A program made the translations under genes and the position numbers. The notes under the pieces were generated by a model that did not search any database, was not told where the DNA came from, and saw nothing but the letters and a program-made list of their open reading frames with translations. DNA of 64,000 bases from NCBI RefSeq assembly GCF_017562075.2, contig NW_024427587.1, positions 434,001 to 498,000 of the forward strand, read 5' to 3'. The stretch is from Anopheles merus. Lineage: Eukaryota > Arthropoda > Insecta > Diptera > Culicidae. Shown here one piece after another: positions 55,458 to 64,000 of the stretch (positions within the stretch are counted from its first letter, which is position 1; the number at the start of each line of letters is the position of its first letter).

Positions 55458-56380
55458 TCGCAAGCTTGGAAGCGGACGTCAAATCGATCTTGGTAAACAC
55501 ACTAGAGACAACACCTGTTAATCTTGTGGAGCTAGCAAAGGAAACAAAGACAGATCCGTTATTACAGAAAGTCGAGCATTACGAAAATACAACATATACT
55601 GCCGAACTGGCCAGATTTCATGCTAGAAAAGAAAGCTTGTCAATCGTAGACGGATGTCTTCTTTTCAGTGAAAGGGTGGTAATACCGAGAGCACTACAGC
55701 AACGATGCCTTCATCAAGTGCATAACGGACATCCAGGGATCGTCAGAATGAAGGCCTTGGCCCGCAGTTTTTACTATTGGCCATCTCTGGATGCAGACAT
55801 CGCGGACTGGGTAAAAACATGTGATGCATGCCAAGCAGCTGCCAAATCACCGCCTCACGAAAACCCCATTTCTTGGCCCAAGTCTATGATTCCTTGGCAG
55901 AGGATACATGTAGACTACGCCGGCCCACTTGAAGTAGCATATTTTCTCATCGTGGTAGACGCATTCTCCCGCTGGCCCGAAGTAATTCGAACGAATAGCA
56001 TCACATCTGTGACAACAATAGACATTCTACGTTCGATATTCGCCCGTTTCGGAATGCCATACACGCTCGTTTCAGACAATGAAACGCAATTCGTCAGTAC
56101 GGAATTTAAGGAGTCTTGCATTCACAACGGTATTGACCATATCACAACAGCACCTTATCATCCACAGTCAAACAGGCAGGCTGAAAGATTCGTCGATACA
56201 TTCAAGCGAGCTGTTAAAAAAATATCGGCGAATGGCACATCGATTAACGAAGCATTAGACACCTTCCTACTCACTTACAGAAGCACGCCAAATTCAGCGT
56301 TAGGTTTCGAACAACATTGGATCTGCTACGCCCGATGCCTGCACGAAGTACAATGGAGTGTGCTGAAACCAACCATCTGA
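55454..56380 (+). pseudogene. Gy2 integrase
   Basis: H2C2 zinc region (HQVHNGHPGIVRM … CDACQAAAK), D in VDYAGPLE, D in LVSDNETQF, E in NRQAERFVD. The core is open for 308 codons. After TPNSALGFEQ the frame shifts, with a small deletion, into 56317-56733. The N-terminal linker of RNase H/integrase overlaps the preceding frame by a few bases. Confidence 0.88.
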
Positions 56381-56733
56381 GACAGTTTTGTTCGTTTGAT
56401 CCAGTCTACGCTAAACGATATACGCGCAATGGATGGACCTGGGTAGCTGGCACAATTGTCAAACGCATCGGAACTGTAATGTACACCGTCCAGACGTTTG
56501 ATAAGAGGATTATACGCAGCCACGTTAATCAGTTGCGCGATCGTCGTAACCGTCAGCAACATCACCAACATCCTGTTAAACCGGTTAATACAAATTTCCC
56601 TCTTAATGTACTTTTAGATACGGCACCAATCTGCACCTCTGGGTTACCGTCTAGCCCGCTACTGCAAATACCAGCATCGGTCAGCAATACCAATGATGCC
56701 TCAGCCGTGCCTAGCTGCACCTACACAGCCTGA
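56381..56733 (+). pseudogene. Gy2 pol C-terminal tail, first part
   Basis: Contains the chromodomain-less tail typical of the family (VYAKRYTRNGWTWVAGTIVKRIG…, HVNQLRDRR). It closes at TGA 56731-56733 just before the CR1 insertion. The last about 25 residues resemble the sequence after the CR1 element (60,780-60,850) but are not identical. Confidence 0.75.
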
Positions 56734-56875
56734 AGTTTATGTGCTTAAAACCGTATTATAGCTGTTTTCTTGAGCCAACTCTGTGATACTTCGTAACGCG
56801 TTTTTGCAAAGAAAACTACGCCATCATTCCGTTTTGCATCCTCACTCACACACCTTAAATCACATTACAACCACA

Positions 56876-57841
56876 ATGGAGCGCACTTGCAACGCTTGTG
56901 CTACTGAAATTACTGACGCTTTCATCTGTTGCGCTCTATGCAATTCACCGTTTCACAATCGCTGCTCGAACTTGTCAGAAGATCTTCTCACGAGTATTGC
57001 CGAACAAAAACAGCTCCACTGGTGCTGCATTGGGTGCAACATCGTTTTTGCAAACCCTAGATCAAAGTTTATCAGATATGCGGCAGTACAAATGGGCTTG
57101 CAAACGGCATTAATGGCTGCTTCTGATTGCTTTAAAACAGCACTTGAACCACTCATAAAAGAGATTCGCTCCGGTTTTACTCTTGTTAATCAAGCTCACT
57201 CAGCAACACCGCTTAGTAGCCAGCCTTCTAAAATGAGGCGAGTGATCCATGCGAAAAGGCTATTTTCTAATGTAGCCAAAACACAAACACCAGAAGATCA
57301 AACAAGATTGAACAACAGCAACAATAGCAACAAACAGCACTATAATAGATCAGTCAACAAGGAATTGACCAACATTCCTGAACCACCGTTAATTATAACT
57401 GGCACTAATGCAAGTGTTTCACCCACACACGCACTTAACATTGTTCCTGCTGTCGTTCAAGCTCCGAAAATGGCACTATACATTTCGCGTCTCTCTACTG
57501 ACACCACAAAAGAAAAAGTCGAAAAAACAGTGAAGCACTTTTTGGGCACTGATGATGTTTTGGTCCATTGTTTGTGGCGTAAGGACACTGACCTATCTAC
57601 AGTTACCTTCTTATCATTCAAAGTGCTAATACCAACATCGCTCCGTACTAAAGCACTGAATCCAGCAACCTGGGCAAGTGGCCTTCCGATCCGGGAATTT
57701 GTCGATCGAAAAAACTACAAAGCTCTGCCGAGCTTTGTAATGCTTTCACAAACAAATTACACACCTGTTACCGATATGCCAATCACGGACGAACAACCTC
57801 CAGAATGCCTAAACACAACTTTGATCTACCCAGTACTATAA
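56876..57841 (+). CDS. CR1-clade ORF1 with PHD-like zinc finger
   Basis: The ATG at 56876 (MERTCNACATEI) is preferred over 56783 because the finger starts there. Residues 5-55 hold a C4HC3-type arrangement (CNAC…CCALC…FHNRC…WCCIGC). A middle low-complexity N/S-rich segment follows, then an RRM-like region (MALYISRLSTDTTKEKVEKTV…). Open to TAA 57839-57841 and overlapping ORF2 by about 37 bases. ORF1 proteins of this clade bind nucleic acid. It looks intact, although ORF2 is dead. Confidence 0.75.
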   Translation: MERTCNACATEITDAFICCALCNSPFHNRCSNLSEDLLTSIAEQKQLHWCCIGCNIVFANPRSKFIRYAAVQMGLQTALMAASDCFKTALEPLIKEIRSGFTLVNQAHSATPLSSQPSKMRRVIHAKRLFSNVAKTQTPEDQTRLNNSNNSNKQHYNRSVNKELTNIPEPPLIITGTNASVSPTHALNIVPAVVQAPKMALYISRLSTDTTKEKVEKTVKHFLGTDDVLVHCLWRKDTDLSTVTFLSFKVLIPTSLRTKALNPATWASGLPIREFVDRKNYKALPSFVMLSQTNYTPVTDMPITDEQPPECLNTTLIYPVL

Positions 57842-60700
57842 TTAAACAACCTAATGAATGTTGTGGTGTGAAATATTCCGCGACTCAGTGCTATACTCAA
57901 CTACCATTTCTTTTCGTTTCACATTCAACTGTATCGACGCACGCAGACACCACTATTGTAAACAATGGCCAAACACTAAACCGGCATAATGACCTTACCG
58001 TATATTACCAAAACGTTCATGGACTACGCACTAAACTTGAGGATGTTTACATTGCTTCTAGTGAGCTTGATCACGATGTTATTGTTCTCACAGAAACATG
58101 GCTTGATGATACAATACTATCGCAGCAGGTAATCTGTGACAAATACGCTATCTATAGAAGCGATAGAAATGCTAATAACAGTGTCAGACAGATTGGTGGT
58201 GGTGTCCTGATCGCTGTTTCCAAACGTCTCAAATGCCTTCCTGTGCACACCAATATAACGTGTATTGAACACTGCTGGGTTAAAATCCTGCTGCCTTCAA
58301 GTAAAATCTTTGTTGGTGTAAGTTACATCCCTTCTGATCTTAGTACAAATACTGCAATTATGACTGCTTTCGACGAGGCTCTTGATAGAGTGAGTGCTTC
58401 TATGAACGATTACGATACGATGTGTCTGTTGGGTGACTTCAACCAACCAATGATCGCCTGGCGTGCAATCGATAGGCACTATGAACCCGCGTCATCGGTG
58501 CCTGGTCAAAATCGCTTTTTGGATTTGATAAATTATCATTGCTTAAAACAAATTAGTGGGATAGTAAATGATCTAAGAAGACAATTGGATCTTGTGTTTG
58601 TCTCAAATGAGCTTGAAAATAGCGTGCCTATGCACTCAGTCACTGTCCCCCTTGTCGCGATTGTTCCGGTTGATAACCACCATCCACCACTGGAAATCAC
58701 GCTGCAGAACTCCCACACTAGTTCAGACGATAATTCCGGCATAGTCTTGCCTGGTGCTGTATCTGCTTATAATTTTGCCAGAGCTGATTTTGTTAGTATA
58801 AAGCAAGCGTTGATGGACACTGATTGGACTAGACTTCAAAACATGGAATTAGAAGCTGCTTCTGAATACTTAACGTCAACAGTGTCAAACATCATTGAAC
58901 AATTCGTACCTAAACGAATATTTACAAATTCACAACCATGGTGCACTAGATACCTTAAAAGGTTAGAAAGAATGCTTCGTTCTGCATATCGTATATTCAG
59001 TCGTACACGCAATGAAGCTGATAGAAGCAATTTCCTGGAGGCTGCAAGGATCTTCAAGTTTCATACCCGAAAATTGTATGTATCCGCCGTGTCCAGATAT
59101 CCATTCGGGCTTGTCCAAAATCATTTTGGAACTTTATGGACCGTAAGATGAAACGTACTTCCCTCCCATCATGTATGACACTTGATGGTCGATTATTTAC
59201 CGACACGCGAGAAATATGTAATGGTTTTGCAGAGCTGTTTGCGCGTAGTTGCACGAGCTTTCCCGAAGAAAACCTGAAGGTAGAGGAAGCGTTACGTTTT
59301 GTGGCTCAGGACTCCGTAGACATTTCATTGCCTTCTTTTACAATCGATGATGTACGTTTAATGGCTTCAAAGCTGAAACCCTCCTCAGCCTCTGGACCCG
59401 ATAACATTCCGGGAATAGTGATCGTTTCATGCATTGATGAATTGGCTTCACCACTAGCAACCATTTTTAATAAATCACTTCGCACTGGATTCTTTCCTGA
59501 CCAATGAAAAAAGTCATGGATATTTCCTGTTTACAAAAAAGGCGACAGAACGTCTATCTCAAATTATCGAGCTATTTCCATGCTATGTGCCCCCAGTAAA
59601 CTGTTCGAATTATTGGTTCATAAACATATAATGCATGGCGCTATTAACGTATTTACACCTTTGCAACATGGCTTCCTACCTGGACGCTCCACCGTCACAA
59701 ACTTAGTGCAGTTCTTGCATTTTACTTACAAGCAGCTAGACAAAGGGTTCCAAGTAGATACTGTTTATACTGATTTTCACTCTGCTTTCGATAGCGTCAA
59801 TATCCATACTTTGACTAGCAAACTTTTAAAGCTTGGTTTTCATATCAGTATAGTTAAGTGGCTGAATTCCTACCTATCGTGTCGTTCAGTACGTGTTAAG
59901 ATTGGGGATTGCATCTCTAGTGAATTTAGCAGGGTCTCTGGTGTTCCTCAAGGCAGCATTTTAGGGCCTCTTTTATTTAATCTCTTTATTAACGACATTG
60001 TCTACGCTATACCTGACTACCCGGTTCTACTATACGCAGATGACCTTAAAATGTACTTTCCTGTGCGTAGTTCTAATGACTGTCTCCGATTGCAAGGCTT
60101 TCTTTCTATTTTTAATAATTGGTGTTCCTTAAACTGTTTGTCACTCAACGTCAGTAAGTGCTCGGTTATTTCGTTTACTCGTGCGAGAGCTCCTTTATGT
60201 TTTAATAATGTTCTTTCTGACTTGTTCGTCCTTTGATTGAGTACGCTTCAGTTGCTTGGTTTCCGGAGCAAGTTACTAGAATTGAGAGGCTTGAGAGGAT
60301 CCAGCGAAAATTTACCCGGGTAGCTATTAAGCGGCTTCCGTGGAGACATAACGACGTACTACCAGCTTATCATACGAGGTGTCAGTTGTTAGGCCTTGAA
60401 ACTTTGGAAAAGAGAAGAATGGTTGCCCAAGGAATTTTTATTTTTAAACTATTAACTGGAAGTATCGATGCACCTCTGTTGCTAAGTCATGTAAATTTTT
60501 ATGTCCCTACTAGACCTTTAAGAACTCGACAATTTGTAATAACTGATTTTCGTTATCGTCTTTTCTGTGCTAGGGATCCGTTGCTATTGATGTCCAAGAA
60601 TTTTAATTTATTTTCAAATGTTATAGACCTGTCCTTTAGTATACCAAAATGTTCTAGTGTCATACGAGAATGCATTATGTCTAATTTTAGGAACACATAG
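57805..60700 (+). pseudogene. CR1-clade ORF2: APE endonuclease and reverse transcriptase
   Basis: Endonuclease at 57,990-58,740 (YYQNVHGLRTKL, VLTETWLDD, GGGVLIAVSKR, LLGDFNQP, DNHHPPLEI). RT in three pieces: 59136-59507 with SSASGPDNIPGIV; 59580-60236 with LQHGFLPGRSTVTNL, YTDFHSAFDSVN, VPQGSILGPLLFNLFIND and the YADD box; and the C-terminus 60233-60700 with YASVAWFPE. Lesions: a frameshift near 59,115; TGA 59505-59507 in place of a tryptophan; and a deletion of roughly 70 codons near 60,230 between FNN and IEYAS. Confidence 0.88.
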
Positions 60701-60774
60701 TTTATAATACATTAGTTTTAATTGTGTATGTAGGCCATGGAGGCTCGATACTTTATAATAAATAAATAAATGCG

Positions 60775-60958
60775 AAACCATCAACTACAGACTTCAGCAT
60801 CGGTCATCAATCCTGATGCAGTCTCAGCAGTGACGCCGATATCTCTCAAATGCGCTCTTAATTCACGAGCACCAGTGCAATCTTCAAAACAGGAACCACG
60901 CCGGTCTTCTAGGAACAGAAGGCCGCCTAGTAGGTTCGATGCTTATATATGTTTTTAA
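60775..60958 (+). pseudogene. Gy2 pol tail, last part
   Basis: Ends in the family-typical basic motif (PRRSSRNRRPPSRFDAYICF) and a stop at 60956, 12 bases before the LTR. Compare the Gy1 tail (RDRRLPRRFEGYLLY). Separated from 56,733 by the CR1 insertion. Confidence 0.75.
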
Positions 60959-60960
60959 AA

Positions 60961-60970
60961 GAAGGGGAGA
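60961..60970 (+). promoter_or_regulatory. Polypurine tract of Gy2
   Basis: GAAGGGGAGA immediately before the TGTTGGATG LTR start; the primer for plus-strand DNA synthesis. Confidence 0.8.
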
Positions 60971-61258
60971 TGTTGGATGCATTATAAAGCGGGGCACTCA
61001 GGTGCGCTCTCCGCGAGAGCGATCTCTCGTCGGCTGACGAGCACGAGTGCCCACCGTCTCGGTACCGATGGAGATCGATCTCTCGGTACCGATCGGATGA
61101 GAGGGAACGTAGGGAGAGGTCGAGTGAGAGAGATTAGAAGAGATTAAGGGGCATTCGGATCCGCGACGCGTTCGGAGCAACAGCTTACTATCCTCCAGCG
61201 TATACACGTAATATACTTAAACAGGAATAAATTATATAAATATAATAGAACATAAAAC
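60971..61258 (+). repeat. 3' LTR of Gy2
   Basis: Starts TGTTGGATGC, has a TATA-like ATTATAAAG at 60,981, palindromic GATCTCTCG/CGGTACCGA motifs, and AATAAATTATATAAATATA near the end. It stops at AGAACA (61252) or AAAACA (61258); just beyond, the minus-strand Gy1 integrase begins. Confidence 0.75.
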
Positions 61259-61768
61259 ATAGTCTACTACATCTCTGTCTATTGACGGCCAATAAACATA
61301 ACTCCGAGCTATGGACTTCATCCTCTGGATTCCTGGGTGCCCTTCATGCAGCTGTTTTAGGCACCGCTGCTGAAGTTTGGTTGGGATTACCACCCTTTCC
61401 CCGAACAGAATGCTACCTCGGACCGTGGTGAGGGCCTCGCCTATGTGGTAGAAACAAGCCAGTTCTGTAGCGTAGGTGATGTTTTGGGGCCACCCATCCA
61501 TGATGTTTTTGTAAACTTGTCGCAGCACCGGATCGGATGCCGTGGCCTTCGCAACGTCACTAAAATTGAGGGGAAATATATTAATTGAATTTAGTGCTAC
61601 GTATCTTACGTCATCTTCCAACTCAGCGCTTGCGATGATGTATTCTGGATCCGGTTTTGCGTGCTCATTAATCAGTCTCGAAAGCACGTCCACATTGCCA
61701 AACTTCTCGGTCTGCACATACTCGATGCTGAAATCGTACATTTGCAACTGCAATGCAAATCGCTGCAA
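61259..61768 (-). pseudogene. Gy1 pol: RNase H end and integrase zinc region
   Basis: Minus-strand frame starting in RNase H (LQRFALQLQMYDFSIEYV, GNVDVLSRL) and running to HEGHPGIQRMKSIARSYVYW… RDVVDYV, where it is cut by the Gy2 LTR. The rest of the integrase is at 34,535-33,957 on the same strand; about 20 codons between the two are missing. Confidence 0.85.
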
Positions 61769-61958
61769 TCTGTTGCTGTTGCATTATCTGCATCATCTGC
61801 ATCATCATCGCCGAATGGGTGGTGGGCGCTGGAACTGCGGCAGGCGATGGCTGCGAAGCTGCATTCTGCGATGGCGATTGCACCATCGACGCTTGCCCTT
61901 CCTCGAGTTGCCAAGTGTCGGCGTGTTCGTCGGTCGACCCCGTTGACCGCGCAAACCA
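61745..61958 (-). pseudogene. Gy1 leader and gag start fused to RNase H by deletion
   Basis: On the minus strand a leader block shared with 32,500-32,570 precedes a gag N-terminus (MVQSPSQNAASQP… with MQMMQIMQQQQ). At about 61,765 the glutamine run joins RNase H directly and out of frame. All of the remaining gag, protease and RT is deleted. The 5' LTR is missing beyond 61,958. Confidence 0.7.
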
Positions 61959-62699
61959 AAGGGGGTGTAATATACAGGTGGGCTTATCCCGAACGATTTG
62001 ACAGCTGCGCTGTAGAAAAATGAATAAAAAATGACAGAAGGGGATTCAATTACTTTGTCAATGTATGTTTAATATGTTTAATATGTTTATTGATTAATCC
62101 ATCGGGATCTTGAAGATCCTACATGAATGTACTTAAATTAGTGCTTATAGACTATGTAAGGTACATAAATCGATCGGGGAGAACAGGTGCACAAGAATAG
62201 AAAATGTATTTTGAGAAAAAAATTATTACGTAAGTTGTGTCCTGAGTCTATCTCTAAAAACATTATGTGGCATGTTGAAATCAAATAAATCAAGCAGTTT
62301 TATGATACAAAATTGATTGTTTGTGGTAAGTGTAGTGAAATTATGTTTATCATATATCGGGTATGAATCATTTATGTGTTATTCGGCAGAATCGACACAA
62401 CAAAAGTGTTCATTGCTAACGCGCACCGGCATTCGGCAACTAGCCGCGATATTACGTACAGCACGGTAAAATAGGGTGTTATTTTCTAAATAGGCTTGTG
62501 GTGAGTAAAGAAATGAATTTAATTTTCTTCTGATCATGAAAGGTGATTCAATGTAATTGATTTTATTTATTATTTATTTCATTCCCGTTGTACAGGCAAG
62601 AGCTTCTATGTAGTCAAAGTTGATAACAAGAGTGCTTTTAGTATCTGCGATATTCTTGTGTGGTAAGTGAACAATTTTATTTGATCGTATAATTATTGT
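61959..62699. other. AT-rich spacer
   Basis: No supportable gene. Short repeats of ATGTTTAAT at 62,065-62,090. Confidence 0.45.
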
Positions 62700-62893
62700 A
62701 TGGGACGATCCATAGTCGCCAACTCGTACGACTTCACAACATAACAGTGGTGGACCAAAGTCTAAAATGAACTGTCCCCCCGCAACAAGGACTAATTATC
62801 TAGCTGGGTGGTACTGATTCTTTTTTTTTTTTTTTGAAGGCCTGTAGAAGCCAGCATGGCAGCTAGATCGCTACGCCAATTAGAATAAGAAGA
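62700..62893 (+). mobile_element. SINE200-like SINE, diverged
   Basis: Resembles the hAT-resident SINE but is independent and more decayed: GGACGATCC head, CGCCAACTCGTACGACTTCA, TGTCCCCCCGCAACAAGGACT middle, an internal T13 run, and the ATAAGAAGAA tail. No clear target duplication. Confidence 0.65.
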
Positions 62894-63139
62894 ATTATTC
62901 TACTGGTTTATGTACCAGCGATTTGAAATGAATAGCAACTTCTTCTTTCAATTTATTTTTAAAGTACGATATGTACATGCCGCAAGAATGCTTAGTTGAA
63001 CCATAACTAAATGAAAAGGGTAGAACACCGTGATCATTTTTTTCATAATTTTTAACGTTTAAGTATCACTATTGTATACGTTTACCCTAATGCAAAACAA
63101 ATAATCATCAATCCACCGCTAATTTTTTTAGGAATTAAT

Positions 63140-64000
63140 ATGACTGGCCGATCATACTCAGCTTCATTTTGCAAAAATAATCGATCTAATGTAAAAAAAC
63201 GGGGTTTACGTTACGTTTCATAAATTTCCACGTATTCCTAATGTGCAGAAGGAATGGGTGAGATTTTGTCAAAGAGGAGAAAACTGATAATCCAAAAACT
63301 ACAGTGCTTTGTGCTTCGATCACTTCAGAAATGAAGATTTTCAATTTCAAAATGCACCAATAGCTAACAACTCCGGTACATTCAGGCAGCTTAATCCAAA
63401 AGGTAACAACATAGCATTATTGTAGCATTGGCAAATTATTCTATTTTTTTTTTATTTTAGCAACATCAATAGAAAATAACAGCAACATTTTAAGTACTGC
63501 CGTAAAACAAAATCAAACAATAGACTTCATTACGCATAGGGCTGAAGTATTATACGAAGGACAAATACTACCATGCGAACCATTACAGGAGGAAGTATGT
63601 GTACAGATGCAGATCCATGTTTCCGGCGAGCAGCTTGCATCGAATTTAGAACTGGAACGGCTAAGAAACGAAGATGAAAATTTAAAAAATTTAAATGATA
63701 ATTTAAGAAATAAGTTTAACGAGCTGAACAACCAAAATATTCTATTTAAGGAAGAAATCGCAACATTAAAAGTGGAAATGGAAAAAAATGATAGCAACCT
63801 AGGTTTTGAGGAATTAGTTACACAAATGATTTTTTTTTGAAAGGTACATTATCCGATTATCAAAAAGATTTAATTTTGCAAAAAATGAAACGAGTGAAAT
63901 GGACAGACGAGGAACTTAGCGCTGCATTGACGCTACGATATTTTAGCAAAAAGGCATACAATTATTTAGCAAAAGATTTAAAATATTCTCTTCCTTCTAT
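63140..64000 (+). pseudogene. P-element-like transposase with THAP domain (truncated by window end)
   Basis: THAP finger in pieces: ATG 63140 (MTGRSYSASFCKNN), a one-base shift into TFHKFPRIPNVQKEWVRFC, a TGA, and a further shift into FDHFRNEDF. A plausible intron 63403-63460 (AAG|GTAACA … TTTTAG|CAACA) joins in frame to a segment ending in a leucine/asparagine-rich coiled coil (63,607-63,820), as in P-type transposases. The frame is lost at a T run (63,830), and then WTDEELSAALTLRYFSKKAYNYL appears in a third frame, matching the conserved block of P/THAP9 transposases. The family cuts and pastes DNA using GTP; the THAP finger binds the ends. The catalytic part is beyond the window. Degenerate, unless sequencing errors explain the shifts. 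Confidence 0.75.

Larger units (their letters stand above)
56780..60772 (+). mobile_element. CR1-clade non-LTR retrotransposon (T1/Q-like), degenerate
   Basis: ORF1 with a PHD-like finger and ORF2 with endonuclease and RT but no RNase H, ending in ATAATAAATAAATAAA at about 60,771. This combination is typical of the CR1 clade, which includes Anopheles T1 and Q. It sits in the 3' part of Gy2 pol. The exact 5' end and target duplication are not resolved. Confidence 0.8.

Overview
The window is eukaryotic, repeat-dominated DNA from a dipteran, most likely an anopheline mosquito. The reasons are a two-exon RYBP/YAF2 gene of insect type, tRNA-derived SINEs that look like the mosquito SINE200 family, and BEL/Pao, Mag-like Ty3/Gypsy, CR1-type, I-type, Tc1, hAT, P-like and MITE elements with insect-style coding sequence. 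I saw no bacterial features, rRNA, functional tRNA gene or CRISPR array. The species call is inference; I ran no database search.

Layout. 1-1.2 kb: 5' end of a minus-strand Gypsy element (LTR, tRNA-Leu-type primer site, gag with three nonsense codons). 2.2-5.5 kb: a 3,251-bp non-autonomous hAT-like element (8-bp TSD) carrying a Gypsy LTR fragment. 5.65-6.9 kb: MITEs and an old repeat. 6,985-23,241: a head-to-tail BEL/Pao tandem on the minus strand in which two internal regions share one LTR; both have gag with a PHD-like finger, pol and an env-like frame, and both are broken at the same sites. 23.2-27.5 kb: another LTR with leader, then stacked MITEs including two 0.58-kb copies head to head. 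28.2-28.9 kb: the RYBP gene, the only host gene I can support. 29-32.5 kb: AT-rich DNA with one MITE and a possible LTR.

From 32.5 to 62 kb there is one large nest. A minus-strand Gypsy element (called Gy1 here; LTR and pol end at 32.6-34.5 kb, gag start/RNase H/integrase start at 61.26-61.96 kb) was split by a plus-strand Gypsy element (Gy2; gag N-terminus at 34.54-34.64 kb, rest of gag-pol at 52.96-56.73 kb, tail and LTR at 60.77-61.26 kb). Gy2 was in turn split by a Tc1-like element, an I-clade retrotransposon, an 11.36-kb hAT element and a CR1-clade retrotransposon. At the window end is a SINE200-like copy and a THAP-containing P-like transposase gene that runs off the edge.

The most unusual object is the hAT element at 41,104-52,461. 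It has 13-bp terminal repeats and a perfect 8-bp target duplication (CTGCTTAC), so it appears to have moved as one unit. Nearly all of it is a giant palindrome: two 4,852-bp arms around a 33-bp loop, each arm with an uninterrupted 633-residue BED/hAT transposase frame facing outward and the same SINE, bounded by large arrays of a 10-bp subterminal repeat. Most other elements are dead; the two hAT transposase frames and RYBP are the only clearly intact long coding regions.
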